Assembly: GCA_000433535.1 (NCBI GenBank)
Contig: FR892661.1
Location: 1-62,313, forward strand
DNA: 62,313 nucleotides
Reading direction: 5' to 3'
Source of the DNA: Dorea sp. CAG:317
GTDB lineage: Bacteria > Bacillota > Clostridia > Lachnospirales > Lachnospiraceae
Below the pieces are notes generated by a model. The model did not search any database, was not told the DNA's origin, and saw nothing but the letters and a program-made list of their open reading frames with translations. Within the stretch, counting starts at the first letter, position 1; every line of letters starts with the position of its first letter. Both the position numbers and the translations under genes were made by a program. Shown piece by piece: positions 35,814 to 45,305 of this stretch.

Positions 35814-38020
35814 TATTCTTTCTCGTCCTCCGTCTGCTCCATCCATGAGATGGAAGTATCTGTTCCGGTTCCTTCCACGACCTGAAGCTGTCCTTGTTGA
35901 TAGATATAATCATTTGCCTTTCGAAACAAAGTATCACTGGACCCCATCTGCCGAACAGAGATTACATCTCCTTCTTTCAATTCCGTCTCCGACAGATCGA
36001 TTCTCGTATTGTTAAGGAACTGGCTCTTTTGTTTTTCTCCATTGACATAGACTTTGCTTTGCTTTGTAAAGTTTTCTCCGTACAGGCTGCATCCGCCATT
36101 CAGCTGGCTTACCACATTGCTCAGCGTAACATCCTTTACGCCCATCATCATGTGACCTTCTGTAATCGGAAGCTTGCCATCATAGACATACTGATCTCCA
36201 TATAAAATATCATATTGAAGGAGTTCCAGATCTGCCAGATAATTTTTACTCTTACGTCTCTCCTGATGGTAGTTAAATACTGTACCGGAATGGATATCCA
36301 GACGATCCAGAACATCCGACATAATCTGATAAGCCGGAATATTGCGGTCCTGTTTCTCAAGACCGATATTGTCCCAGATCACATAATTTGTATTATAGAG
36401 GTAACGGCTCTTTAAATCCTTTGCCTCCAGTCCCATCGTCGGAAGGTGATCTCCGTAAAATACGACTACGGACGGTTCTCCTCTTTGTTCGATTGCTTTC
36501 ACAAGATTTCCGGCAAACTGATCCATCTCATAGACTTGATTCACATAATATTCCCATCTATTATGAAGTGCTTCATCTTCGATTCCTTCTACCGTAACTG
36601 CCGGATTCTCAAGCACCTTCTCTTCCGGATATTCTCCATGTCCCTGCACACTTACTCCGAACACAAAGTCCTGCTGTTCTGTAGTGTCCATCGCCTCCAT
36701 AATGTGCTGGATCAATATGTCATCCTTCGCCCAGCCGTTCTCTGTCAACTGCAGGATATTCATAAATTCCTTACTTGTGTAGCTGTCGAATCCGATATTA
36801 TTAAAAACTGCTGCACGGCTGTAGAAATTACCACCATTATTATGCAGGGCATGTGTGCCGTAACCAAGCGCTCCCAGAGCACTTGCCGCACTTTCGCTGA
36901 CGCGATGCTTCAGTACCGTCTTATATGGATACTCTCCCGGGCCAAAGTAGCGAAGATTCATACCGGTCAACACTTCGAACTCCGTATTGGCAGTTCCTGC
37001 TCCCACAGACGGCACTTTAAAATATCCCGCCGAATGCTCCGCTGCCATTGCATGAAGGTTTGGCGTTGCATCTTGAGAGGTTGTAAAAAATTCCGCCTCT
37101 GACACATCAAAATAAGACTCTAACTGAATGAAAATAATATTCGGAAGTTCCTCTTCGCTTCTTCCTGTTTGACTCTTCGTAATCTCCCTGTCATTCGTAA
37201 TTTCTTCAATCGTCTTCTCGTTATAATCATCCGGTTCATTGATTCCGGTATTAAACAGACTCGCCATAAAACAATATGGAAGTCCGTAATCCTCATATGC
37301 AAATGCAATATTTCCAAAATAAGTAGATACTACTCGTTTCTCCACAGCCTGATCTGCCGCGATCGTATAAAGCAACGCACAGACACCAATGCCGAGAAGC
37401 GCGCGGACTCTGTGCACTTTTCCTGCATACTGACCGCCTCGTTTCCACATGGAGACCATCCAGATAATAACTGCCGCCACTCCGACAAGCACAATTACAA
37501 TCTCAAAACCATTGAAATAATTCTTCACAAGTGTCAGTCCATCGGTTGCGACCTTCAGATCCTGTGCGTTAAATGGGGTTACACGAACCATCAGCATGTA
37601 TCCATTCGCAATACCGAGGATCAGCCATAACACACTGATAATGATTCGGGCAAATACTCTCCGCTTAAACAGATACACAATGGAAAATGTAATAAAGATC
37701 ATAAATGCGTTATACAAAAATACCATCGGTGCTCCGGTCAGATAATGCCATGCTTCAAACACAGAATGTCTTGAAATCGCTTCAATCACAAAATTAATCA
37801 GGCAGGCAAGAAGCCCGTGGAAAATCAGCGAAAACTTATTCATAAATGCATATACCGGCTGCATCTTCTTCGCAAAAGCACTGTTTCTTCTTGCTTCAAG
37901 AATCCGTGCGCGCCTTTCTCTGCTGGCTTTCCAATGTGCTACAATATCTTCTTTTTTCAGATTTTTTAATTTCTGAAGTCCTCCTTTGATGTCGGGCTTC
38001 TTGATATGAATTTTCTTCAT
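35813..38020 (-). CDS. LTA synthase family sulfatase-fold phosphoglycerol transferase
   Basis: 735 residues. A basic N-terminus is followed by about five transmembrane helices (about 55-240). A sulfatase-fold domain then carries IFIQLESYFD (metal ligand), the catalytic threonine in AGTANTEFEVLTG, and the C-terminal metal site FYGDHLPTM. The C-terminal ~130 residues contain beta-rich repeats not usual in LtaS. It would transfer glycerol phosphate to a glycolipid or wall polymer outside the cell. It follows valS by 13 bases. Confidence 0.87.
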   Translation of the reverse strand: MKKIHIKKPDIKGGLQKLKNLKKEDIVAHWKASRERRARILEARRNSAFAKKMQPVYAFMNKFSLIFHGLLACLINFVIEAISRHSVFEAWHYLTGAPMVFLYNAFMIFITFSIVYLFKRRVFARIIISVLWLILGIANGYMLMVRVTPFNAQDLKVATDGLTLVKNYFNGFEIVIVLVGVAAVIIWMVSMWKRGGQYAGKVHRVRALLGIGVCALLYTIAADQAVEKRVVSTYFGNIAFAYEDYGLPYCFMASLFNTGINEPDDYNEKTIEEITNDREITKSQTGRSEEELPNIIFIQLESYFDVSEAEFFTTSQDATPNLHAMAAEHSAGYFKVPSVGAGTANTEFEVLTGMNLRYFGPGEYPYKTVLKHRVSESAASALGALGYGTHALHNNGGNFYSRAAVFNNIGFDSYTSKEFMNILQLTENGWAKDDILIQHIMEAMDTTEQQDFVFGVSVQGHGEYPEEKVLENPAVTVEGIEDEALHNRWEYYVNQVYEMDQFAGNLVKAIEQRGEPSVVVFYGDHLPTMGLEAKDLKSRYLYNTNYVIWDNIGLEKQDRNIPAYQIMSDVLDRLDIHSGTVFNYHQERRKSKNYLADLELLQYDILYGDQYVYDGKLPITEGHMMMGVKDVTLSNVVSQLNGGCSLYGENFTKQSKVYVNGEKQKSQFLNNTRIDLSETELKEGDVISVRQMGSSDTLFRKANDYIYQQGQLQVVEGTGTDTSISWMEQTEDEKE

Positions 38021-38033
38021 TATATCCCCTTAT

Positions 38034-40688
38034 TTATTTTGCTTTTAAACCATTTAATCTTTCTGTTACCTGAGTCATCATCTGCTCATAAGTCTCCAGT
38101 TTTTCACGCTCTTCCTGAACCTTTGCCTCCGGCGCTTTACTTACGAATTTTTCGTTATTCAGCATTCCTTTTGCACGGGCAATTTCTTTTGTAAGACGTG
38201 TCTGTTCTTTTGTAAGACGTTCAATTTCCTGTTCAAAATCAATCAAGTCTTCCAGTGGCAGATACACAGTTGCATCCGGCACTACAACAGATACTGCATC
38301 ATCGGCGATTCCTTCTTTATCCTGTTTTAAGATAAATTCACTCAAGGAAGCCATCTGTTTTGCAGAATCGCTAAGAAGGGTAAGTCCGTCACGAAGAGAT
38401 GCATCCTCGCTCACTACATAGGCAGTTGCCTTTCTTGCATTCGGAACATTCATTTCCGCACGCACGTTACGGATACCACGGACAATTTCCTGATAATGAG
38501 CAACCACAGCTTCTTCTGCTTCAAAGTTCCATTTTTCATCATAAACCGGCCACGGAGAGATCATCAGCGACTCTTCCTCCGGAATCAGTTTGCTGTAAAT
38601 CTCTTCTGTTACAAACGGCATATATGGATGAAGCAGTTTTAATGCGTTCTTAAGCACTTCTCTCAAAGTCCAGAGTGCATCATTTGCCGCCTCCTGATTT
38701 TCCTCTGCATGATAAATACGATATTTTGCAAGCTCAATATACCAGTCACAGAATTCATCCCAGATAAAGTCATAAATCTTAGATAGTGCAATACCAAGCT
38801 CAAACTTATCCATATTCTCGGTAACTTCTTTTACTACCTGATTACATCTTGATAAAATCCAACGATCCGCCGGATTCTTCTTAAGATCCGTTGGCGCTGT
38901 CAATTCTTTACCGTCTAAGTTCATCATAATGAATCTGGAAGCATTCCATACTTTATTTGCAAAGTTACGGCTCGCCTCAACTCTTTCATTATAGAAACGC
39001 ATGTCATTTCCCGGTGCATTTCCGGTAACCAGTGTCATACGAAGAGCATCTGCTCCGTACTGGTCGATAATCTCCAGCGGATCAATACCATTTCCAAGAG
39101 ATTTGCTCATCTTACGTCCCTGAGAATCTCTCACAAGACCATGAATAAATACGGTATGGAATGGTGATTTATCAGTATGTGCATATCCGGAGAATACCAT
39201 ACGGATCACCCAGAAGAAAATAATGTCATATCCGGTTACCAGTACATCTGTCGGATAGAAATAATCCATCTCTTCTGTCTTATCTGGCCATCCAAGCACA
39301 GAGAACGGCCACAGTGCAGAACTAAACCAAGTATCTAATGTATCTTCATCCTGTGTGAAATGTTTACATCCACACTTCGGACATACGTCCGGCATCTGTC
39401 TTGCAACTACGAATTCACCGCACTCGTCACAGTAATAAGCCGGAATTCTGTGTCCCCACCAGATCTGTCTGGAAATACACCAGTCACGGATATTTTCAAG
39501 CCAGTGCAGATAAATCTTATTGAAACGCTCCGGTACGAACTTAAGCTCTCCGGTTTTAATCGCTTCAATTGCCGGTTTTGCAAGCTCCTCCATGCGGACG
39601 AACCACTGCTGTTTTACCATCGGCTCTACGGTTGTATGACATCTGTCATGGGTTCCTACATTATGAGAATGCGGAACAATTTTCACAAGATATCCCTGTT
39701 CCTCAAGATCAGCAACCATTGCTTTTCTTGCCTCATAGCGATCCATGCCTGCATATTTTCCACCATATTCCTCATTGATGGTTGCATCGTCATTCATCAC
39801 ATTGATTTCCGGAAGGTTGTGACGTTTTCCAACTTCAAAGTCATTCGGGTCATGCGCCGGTGTAATCTTTACAGCACCGGTTCCGAATTCTTTATCTACA
39901 TAATAATCCGCAACGATCGGAATCTCACGATCTGTTAACGGAAGAATACATTTCTTTCCTACGATATCTTTGTATCGCTCATCATCCGGGTGTACTGCAA
40001 TCGCTGTATCACCAAGCATGGTCTCCGGACGAGTTGTTGCAATCTCAAGATAATCATCTGTTCCAACGATAGGATATTTGATATGCCAGAAGCTTCCTTC
40101 CTGCTCCTCGTGCTCAACCTCTGCATCAGAAAGGGAAGTCTTACATACCGGACACCAGTTGATAATTCTGGAACCTTTGTAAATATATCCTTCTTCATAT
40201 AATTTAATGAAGACTTCTTCTACTGCTTTGGAACATCCTTCGTCCATTGTAAAACGTTCTCTGTCCCAGTCACAGGAAGTACCGATCTTCTTGAGCTGCT
40301 CAGTGATCGTTCCGCCGTACTCTTCCTTCCATTCCCATGTACGCTCTAAGAACTTCTCTCTTCCTAATTCTTTCTTATCAATTCCTTCGTCTTTTAACTG
40401 ATTTGTAACTTTCACTTCTGTAGAAATAGCCGCATGGTCTGTTCCCGGCACCCACAGAGCATTGTAGCCCTGCATTCTCTTATAACGGATCAACACATCC
40501 TGAAGAGTGTTGTCAAGTGCATGGCCCATATGAAGCTTACCGGTAATATTCGGTGGCGGCATTACAATCGTAAATGGTTTCTTATCTCGGTCTACCTCTG
40601 CATGGAAGTATTTCTTCTCACACCATTTTTCATACAGTTTTGATTCAATCGCTTTCGGATTGTACGTTGTCTCTAAGTTCTCACTCAT
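38034..40688 (-). CDS. valS: Valyl-tRNA synthetase
   Basis: 884 residues, a complete class I enzyme. PPPNITGKLHMGHALDN contains the HIGH motif, GRKMSKSLGNGIDP the KMSKS motif, the editing domain (TTRPETMLGDTAIAVHP) is intact, and a C-terminal coiled coil ends the protein. A zinc-type CGEF...CPKCGC insert lies near residue 415. The upstream T-box leader with a valine specifier sets its expression by uncharged tRNA-Val. Confidence 0.97.
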   Translation of the reverse strand: MSENLETTYNPKAIESKLYEKWCEKKYFHAEVDRDKKPFTIVMPPPNITGKLHMGHALDNTLQDVLIRYKRMQGYNALWVPGTDHAAISTEVKVTNQLKDEGIDKKELGREKFLERTWEWKEEYGGTITEQLKKIGTSCDWDRERFTMDEGCSKAVEEVFIKLYEEGYIYKGSRIINWCPVCKTSLSDAEVEHEEQEGSFWHIKYPIVGTDDYLEIATTRPETMLGDTAIAVHPDDERYKDIVGKKCILPLTDREIPIVADYYVDKEFGTGAVKITPAHDPNDFEVGKRHNLPEINVMNDDATINEEYGGKYAGMDRYEARKAMVADLEEQGYLVKIVPHSHNVGTHDRCHTTVEPMVKQQWFVRMEELAKPAIEAIKTGELKFVPERFNKIYLHWLENIRDWCISRQIWWGHRIPAYYCDECGEFVVARQMPDVCPKCGCKHFTQDEDTLDTWFSSALWPFSVLGWPDKTEEMDYFYPTDVLVTGYDIIFFWVIRMVFSGYAHTDKSPFHTVFIHGLVRDSQGRKMSKSLGNGIDPLEIIDQYGADALRMTLVTGNAPGNDMRFYNERVEASRNFANKVWNASRFIMMNLDGKELTAPTDLKKNPADRWILSRCNQVVKEVTENMDKFELGIALSKIYDFIWDEFCDWYIELAKYRIYHAEENQEAANDALWTLREVLKNALKLLHPYMPFVTEEIYSKLIPEEESLMISPWPVYDEKWNFEAEEAVVAHYQEIVRGIRNVRAEMNVPNARKATAYVVSEDASLRDGLTLLSDSAKQMASLSEFILKQDKEGIADDAVSVVVPDATVYLPLEDLIDFEQEIERLTKEQTRLTKEIARAKGMLNNEKFVSKAPEAKVQEEREKLETYEQMMTQVTERLNGLKAK

Positions 40689-40776
40689 AATTTCTCTCTC
40701 CTTTGCCTGTTGACGTAACGTGTGCGAATCTCACACCTTACGCTGTTTCACACATTTTTCACATTTCAGGGCATAG

Positions 40777-41017
40777 AAAAACGCCCCTTATCTTCATAAA
40801 GGGCGAATATTATATCGCGGTACCACCTTCGTTTATCTTCTCATCTTATTCTATAACGGGAACGACTCCGGGATATCTTACTGCTATGTTCGGATATCCG
40901 GCTTGGAAGCTACCTTCTGTATCTTCTTATCTGAAACCGCCTCGCAGCCCTTGGGCAGTTCTCTCTGTCAGGGAAGGATACATACTCCTCTTCTTCAACG
41001 CCTTTTCGTATAAACTA
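40777..41017 (-). ncRNA. T-box leader of valS (valine specifier)
   Basis: On the minus strand AAGGTGGTACCGCG (40816-40829) is the T-box that pairs with the tRNA acceptor end. The terminator is CGCCCTTTAT/ATAAGGGGCG followed by TTTTT (40777-40805). The specifier region GAAGGTAGCTTCC places GTA (Val) at 40911-40913. The 3' side of the leader with T-box and terminator is certain; the exact specifier codon is a reading of one motif. Confidence 0.93.
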
Positions 41018-41023
41018 TTCAAT

Positions 41024-41052
41024 ATGATAGCTAGCAAAGCGCGGTTTGTCAA
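41024..41052 (-). promoter_or_regulatory. Promoter of the valS T-box transcript
   Basis: TTGACA (41047-41052), a 17-bp spacer and TATCAT (41024-41029) on the minus strand, just after the stop of the AEC transporter gene. Confidence 0.8.
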
Positions 41053-41091
41053 GGAATTTAGGGAATTTTCAGAAAGTCTTAAGGAGTTCTC

Positions 41092-42036
41092 CTATATCCA
41101 TCCCATGCTTCTTAGCACGAACAGCCACCCCGTCAAAGTGAATGCACTGAACATGGTTGTAAGCATGACGATACTGGAAGTCAACACTCCCTCATGCCCC
41201 ATATTTTTTGCCATCACATAACAGCTTACCGTTGTCGCAGAGCCGAGCATGACTAAGATTGCCACCAATTCTTCCTGACGAAATCCCAGAGCCACTGCCA
41301 GTGGAAGAAAGATCACGCAAAAACCTATGAGTTTCATAAATGCTCCGGTCAGAGCCGGTTTTATTTTTGCAAATGCTTTGTCTAGTTCAAAGCTTGCGCC
41401 CATTGCCATCAAGCCCAAAGGTGTCGCAATACCACCCACACTATTTACGGTCTTTTCCAAAATTGCAGGCATGGGAACTTTAAGCAGTGACCACGCCAGC
41501 CCCGCCACAATACCGATGATAATAGGATTGGTGACAATGCCTTTGAATGTTTTCTTTAACACGTTCTTGTCCAGTCCCTGATTGTCCGGCTGAAACACGG
41601 ACAATACCAAGACTGCCATCACATTGTAGAGCGGTACACTTCCAATGATCATAAGCGGCGCCATTCCCGCTGTCCCGTATATATTTTGAATCAATGCAAT
41701 TCCCAGAATTGCCGCACTGCTTCTATAAGAAGCTTGAATAAATTCTCCTTTGATACTTTTATCTTTCCACAACAAAGCCACAAGCGAAGCTGCCAGAATA
41801 CTGAGTAATGTGACTGTAAAGCAGAATAGCACAAACTTCATATTCCACACTTCTTCAAAATCTACTGTGGCAAGATCACTGAACACCAACACCGGAAGCG
41901 GAAATTGAAAGACAAATTTATTCATCTTAGATGCAAAAACATCATCCATCCAACCGATTTTTTTGAACAACAGCCCAAGAAGCATCATGGCAAAAACCGG
42001 CACTGTCGCATTTAAACTAAAAATAAGATTATCCAT
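41092..42036 (-). CDS. AEC family (auxin efflux carrier-like) transporter
   Basis: 314 residues, ten helices in two inverted halves, with the N-terminal MLLGLLFKKIGWM segment and a glycine-rich PLGLMAMGASFEL in the second half typical of the AEC family. The substrate is unknown; malate and other organic acids are known for some relatives. AGGAG lies about 9 bases before the ATG. It ends directly before the valS promoter. Confidence 0.88.
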   Translation of the reverse strand: MDNLIFSLNATVPVFAMMLLGLLFKKIGWMDDVFASKMNKFVFQFPLPVLVFSDLATVDFEEVWNMKFVLFCFTVTLLSILAASLVALLWKDKSIKGEFIQASYRSSAAILGIALIQNIYGTAGMAPLMIIGSVPLYNVMAVLVLSVFQPDNQGLDKNVLKKTFKGIVTNPIIIGIVAGLAWSLLKVPMPAILEKTVNSVGGIATPLGLMAMGASFELDKAFAKIKPALTGAFMKLIGFCVIFLPLAVALGFRQEELVAILVMLGSATTVSCYVMAKNMGHEGVLTSSIVMLTTMFSAFTLTGWLFVLRSMGWI

Positions 42037-42051
42037 TCTTTAAATCTCCTG

Positions 42052-42711
42052 TTATTTTTCCGTAAATCCAGAAGTGGTAGTTTCTTTTTTAATCGGATGT
42101 CTGATCACAGTTTTCCATTTCTCCGGAGCCACTCTCCTTGCATCCGACATATAAATTTCATGGTGCAGCCTATTTTCATTTATGTCATTCACATATCCAT
42201 TTTGCTGCAAGTATTCATCCATTAATGCCACCGTTTCCGGTTCATCATCAAAAGAACCCAAGTGCATGATCTGAACACAAAGACCTTCCTCAATAGTCAA
42301 AAATTCTGCTGATGAACAATCCAGTTTTTTCTTTTTTGTTGCTGTTTCTATCGCCCACTCAAAGTCTTCTTTTGACACAAAATCAGGTAAGCGAATGACA
42401 GAAATCCAATGAAAAGTGGATTTATCAGAATAATCCACCCCCTTAACATGTTCCTGCCACCAAAAACCTTCTAATGGTGGAACGACATATTCAAAAAAGC
42501 CTTCTATTTTATAATCCGTTTTATAACTCATTTTCAAAGTATATGCCACAGCGTATAAGACGCTAATCGCCTGCTGATATGCACCGCCTTCTTCGTTTGG
42601 ATCTCCTTTTCCTCTTACTGCGATATAATTCGCTTTCGGAATATCTACAATCTGAGGCTTATTCTTTGGCATATAAAACTCTTTATATTCTTTTTTGAAA
42701 TCAAAAGCCAT
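42052..42711 (-). CDS. GyrI-like small-molecule binding domain protein
   Basis: 219 residues with one GyrI/SbmC-like domain (starting IPKANYIAVRGKGDPN, with PPLEGFWWQ in the middle). The domain resembles the effector-binding part of AraC-type regulators but there is no DNA-binding domain. Possible functions are drug or small-ligand binding. GGAG lies 9 bases before the ATG at 42711. It is 15 bases before the AEC transporter gene. Confidence 0.82.
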   Translation of the reverse strand: MAFDFKKEYKEFYMPKNKPQIVDIPKANYIAVRGKGDPNEEGGAYQQAISVLYAVAYTLKMSYKTDYKIEGFFEYVVPPLEGFWWQEHVKGVDYSDKSTFHWISVIRLPDFVSKEDFEWAIETATKKKKLDCSSAEFLTIEEGLCVQIMHLGSFDDEPETVALMDEYLQQNGYVNDINENRLHHEIYMSDARRVAPEKWKTVIRHPIKKETTTSGFTEK

Positions 42712-42778
42712 AGCACTTTTCTCCATTCATCTCGATTTTTTTATTCTATAAAAATAATTATTTGATCCCTTTAACAAA

Positions 42779-43360
42779 TCAAATTATCTGCCGGAACAGT
42801 CCATGTTTATTACAATAAATATAAAATATCCCATGTCCTTTTTTTCTAAATCTCACATCAATATTCTGCTCTGGATATAGCTTTACAATCTCCACAGTAC
42901 CGGCGGTCACATAAGCTACAAACGAAATATAATGTTCTTTTCTCATAGGATGAGCCGCGGATACATAGTACTCATTATCGATTGTTTCGATAGATACCTC
43001 ATGTATCTCATCACCTTTTTCCGCCTCCTGTTCCGGCAATGTAATTCCACAACATGAAAAACTTCCCTGTCCCACAGATGTGATGATATTTCCGCAAATT
43101 GGGCACACATAAAAATGTATTTTTTTCATATTCCCCGACTGATTGTCATTTATTTTCAATTCTCCGGTGAGCAGCTCTGCAATGGATACGCCCAATGCAC
43201 GCGACAGTTCCTCTATAATACTGATATCTGGAAGACCTTTTTGGGTTTCCCATTTGGAAATCGTTTTATCGCTCACATTAATCATATCAGCCAGTTCTTT
43301 TTGCGTGATTCTTTTTTTCTCCCGCAGATTTTTTATTGTTTCACCTGTTACATAATTCAT
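42779..43360 (-). CDS. XRE regulator fused to a desulfoferrodoxin-like metal domain
   Basis: 193 residues. Residues 6-65 are a XRE helix-turn-helix (KELADMINVSDKTISKWETQ). From residue 82 it resembles desulfoferrodoxin: CPIC (C86, C89) and CCG (C103, C104) match the desulforedoxin-type Fe(Cys)4 site. H120, H137 (AHPM), H143 (EHYI), C183 and H186 (CNKH) match the four-His, one-Cys superoxide reductase iron site. The catalytic lysine loop of the enzyme is not obvious. This suggests a redox- or superoxide-responsive regulator; activity as superoxide reductase is possible but not shown. Confidence 0.87.
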   Translation of the reverse strand: MNYVTGETIKNLREKKRITQKELADMINVSDKTISKWETQKGLPDISIIEELSRALGVSIAELLTGELKINDNQSGNMKKIHFYVCPICGNIITSVGQGSFSCCGITLPEQEAEKGDEIHEVSIETIDNEYYVSAAHPMRKEHYISFVAYVTAGTVEIVKLYPEQNIDVRFRKKGHGIFYIYCNKHGLFRQII

Positions 43361-43448
43361 AATCCCTTACCTCGCTTCGTTATTATGAATATAGTTTATT
43401 TCATACCGTTCTTTCGAACAACCTACGAAGCGTAGACAACTTCTCCTT

Positions 43449-43922
43449 CTAAGTATTCATTTCGCAGTAATATAAAATCTTATTATCTGTGTCATAAACC
43501 ATAAGTGTAAAATTCATAGACTCTCTGTCTAAAATATTTCTTCCGTCATCTACTTGTCTGTCAATCAAACGATAATATCCGTTGTTTATTTCCGGTATTA
43601 ACGCATTTCCCTTTTCTCCCGTCAAATAAGGTCCTGATCCCTCTTTCCCATAGACCAGCACCTGCATCACATCGTCCATTGGAAATGATTGCCAGTCCTT
43701 ATTTTTAGAAATGGCTTTTAAAATCTTATCATTTTCAAATTGTAATGCGATACAAGAAGTCCCATCACCGTGAAACCCGCCATGATCATCATAGCTAAAA
43801 ATCTCATTTCCTTCTGACACATTAACTCCTATTTCTTTAGAAATTTCGCTTCGTTCTCCATTTAAGCCACAACCTGCCATAATAAATACTAGGAATAATA
43901 AACTAAAAATTATTTTCTTCAT
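43449..43922 (-). CDS. Putative lipoprotein, function unknown
   Basis: 157 residues. The N-terminus MKKIIFSLLFLVFIMAGCG is a lipoprotein signal with the lipobox MAGC, so Cys18 should be lipidated and the protein anchored on the outer face. The mature part is acidic and beta-rich, with no recognised domain. AGGAG precedes the ATG at 43922. It lies in the same orientation before the XRE-desulfoferrodoxin gene, with about 90 bases between. Confidence 0.7.
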   Translation of the reverse strand: MKKIIFSLLFLVFIMAGCGLNGERSEISKEIGVNVSEGNEIFSYDDHGGFHGDGTSCIALQFENDKILKAISKNKDWQSFPMDDVMQVLVYGKEGSGPYLTGEKGNALIPEINNGYYRLIDRQVDDGRNILDRESMNFTLMVYDTDNKILYYCEMNT

Positions 43923-43950
43923 CTCCACACACTCCTTGAGAAACTTAATT

Positions 43951-44526
43951 TTAATTCAGCTCCACTTCTTTTAACTGTTTCCTGCACTCCTTATAATCCG
44001 GAAAATATCTCTCCACTTCCTGCCAGAAATCCTTAGAATGATTCATATGTCGTCTGTGTGCCAATTCATGAACGACTACATAATCAAGCAATTCCTCCGG
44101 CAAATAAAATAATCGATAATTAAAATTCAGATTGCCTTTGCTGCTGCAGCTTCCCCATCTGGTTTTCTGATTGCGCACAGAAACTCTGTTGTAGGTCACA
44201 TCCATTTTCAAACTATAATATTGAACACGCTGCGTAATTTTCTCTTTGATTTCATCTCTTTCTTTTCGTGAGAATTCATCATATGGTGGAAATGTTGTCA
44301 CACTTTTATGCTTCTCCCTTGCCTTTACAAGAGAGCATTTTTCAATAATCCACTTCTTATGAGAATCAAGAAATTTCTTAATATCACGGTCTGACACATA
44401 CATCGGCACTCTGGCAAGAACTTCGCCCGTTGGCTTCACTTCTAACCCAAGCGTTTTTCTATTAGAACGCTTAATTGTCACTAAAACGCTGTTTCTTATT
44501 GTTATAATTTGGTACTTGGTAATCAT
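43951..44526 (-). CDS. YgjP/DUF45-type zinc metallopeptidase
   Basis: 191 residues. VVHELAHRRHMNHSKDFW carries the HExxH-like zinc site (HELAH), with a third histidine downstream in the same helix-loop. QKTRWGSCSSKGNLNFNYRL is a typical DUF45 signature. These proteins are predicted Zn peptidases, often next to restriction systems or DNA processing genes; here no such neighbour exists. AAGGGA precedes the ATG. Confidence 0.88.
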   Translation of the reverse strand: MITKYQIITIRNSVLVTIKRSNRKTLGLEVKPTGEVLARVPMYVSDRDIKKFLDSHKKWIIEKCSLVKAREKHKSVTTFPPYDEFSRKERDEIKEKITQRVQYYSLKMDVTYNRVSVRNQKTRWGSCSSKGNLNFNYRLFYLPEELLDYVVVHELAHRRHMNHSKDFWQEVERYFPDYKECRKQLKEVELN

Positions 44527-44747
44527 TGATTTTTCCCTTGTAAATAATAGAATTGGTTTTTATTATATCACTTATAACTGGTATCGTCATCATACTCAGT
44601 TATGTAATACTATATAAAATTCCCCAAGAATTTCTGGTTATTTTTCCAAGTAGTACTGCTTGTCATAAAATGATAAGGTATTAATAGAACAACTGTGTTG
44701 CAGGGTGCGTTGACCTTCATTTTTTACATAGAATGGGGGTGGTGCGG

Positions 44748-44834
44748 ATGAAACATTTTGATTTTAAAGATCTTATGTCTTTTGGAATGTTCATTTTATC
44801 ACTGCTGACATTCATTTACTTGATTTGTCACTAG
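44748..44834 (+). CDS. 28-residue holin-like toxin peptide (type I TA candidate)
   Basis: The peptide MKHFDFKDLMSFGMFILSLL plus eight residues is a single hydrophobic helix with the family pattern DLM-FGMF-LLTFI of putative holin-like toxins (Lpt/TxpA-related). A GGGGGTGG ribosome binding site precedes it. The next 110 bases carry two hairpins typical of these loci. Expression of such peptides is usually blocked by an antisense RNA; the antisense is inferred. Confidence 0.72.
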   Translation: MKHFDFKDLMSFGMFILSLLTFIYLICH

Positions 44835-44854
44835 AGATTTAGAGCATAGAAAAA

Positions 44855-44942
44855 CCACCCTTTGAACTTTGACGAGTAAGGGTGGCATTTCTATGTTCAC
44901 ACTTTATTGGTCAACCACTTTGTGGCGGTTGTTCTTTTTACA
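44855..44942 (+). ncRNA. Hairpin region of the toxin-antitoxin locus
   Basis: CCACCCTT and AAGGGTGG form one stem (about 44861-44892). AACCAC...GTGGCGGTT followed by TTCTTTTT is an intrinsic terminator of the toxin mRNA (about 44914-44940). On the opposite strand TTGACC near 44916 could begin an antisense RNA toward the toxin; no convincing -10 can be fixed. This layout is typical of txpA/RatA-like type I loci. Confidence 0.5.
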
Positions 44943-45045
44943 TCCATAATATAACATATTTTTCACTTTTATTCAAGTAGCCCTACTATCCTTTTCAGAA
45001 CACAAATTACCATAAGTAGCTCCATAAATATTTCTTTCTTTTTAA

Positions 45046-45193
45046 TTATTCCACAGAATAGGAAAATGGCAGAATCACTTCACAATCTGGCATATAATCA
45101 TGTAATATCTGCCGACAATTTCCACAAGGTGATATGATTTCCTCTTACCGCAACTATAGTATCAAACTCTCTTTCTTCGTTTGTAATTGGAAA
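45046..45193 (-). pseudogene. Cytidine deaminase remnant
   Basis: On the minus strand one frame reads ITNEEREFDTIVAVR and, after a frameshift near 45146, another reads EEIISPCGNCRQILHDYM followed by a stop. Together they match the second half of cytidine deaminase, including the zinc-binding PCGNCRQ. The N-terminal half with the CAE/HAE catalytic motif is not recoverable. The remainder of the 44.5-45.3 kb gap holds only the toxin locus; the plus-strand ORF here is a shadow. Confidence 0.7.
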
Positions 45194-45305
45194 AATAGAA
45201 TTGTTTTTATGGTATCATTTGCAATAGATATTGTCAGCACACTCCATTATAAAGATATTGAAAGAAGGGCGCATGCTTTCACGTACGCCCTCATCTCAAA
45301 GAAGA

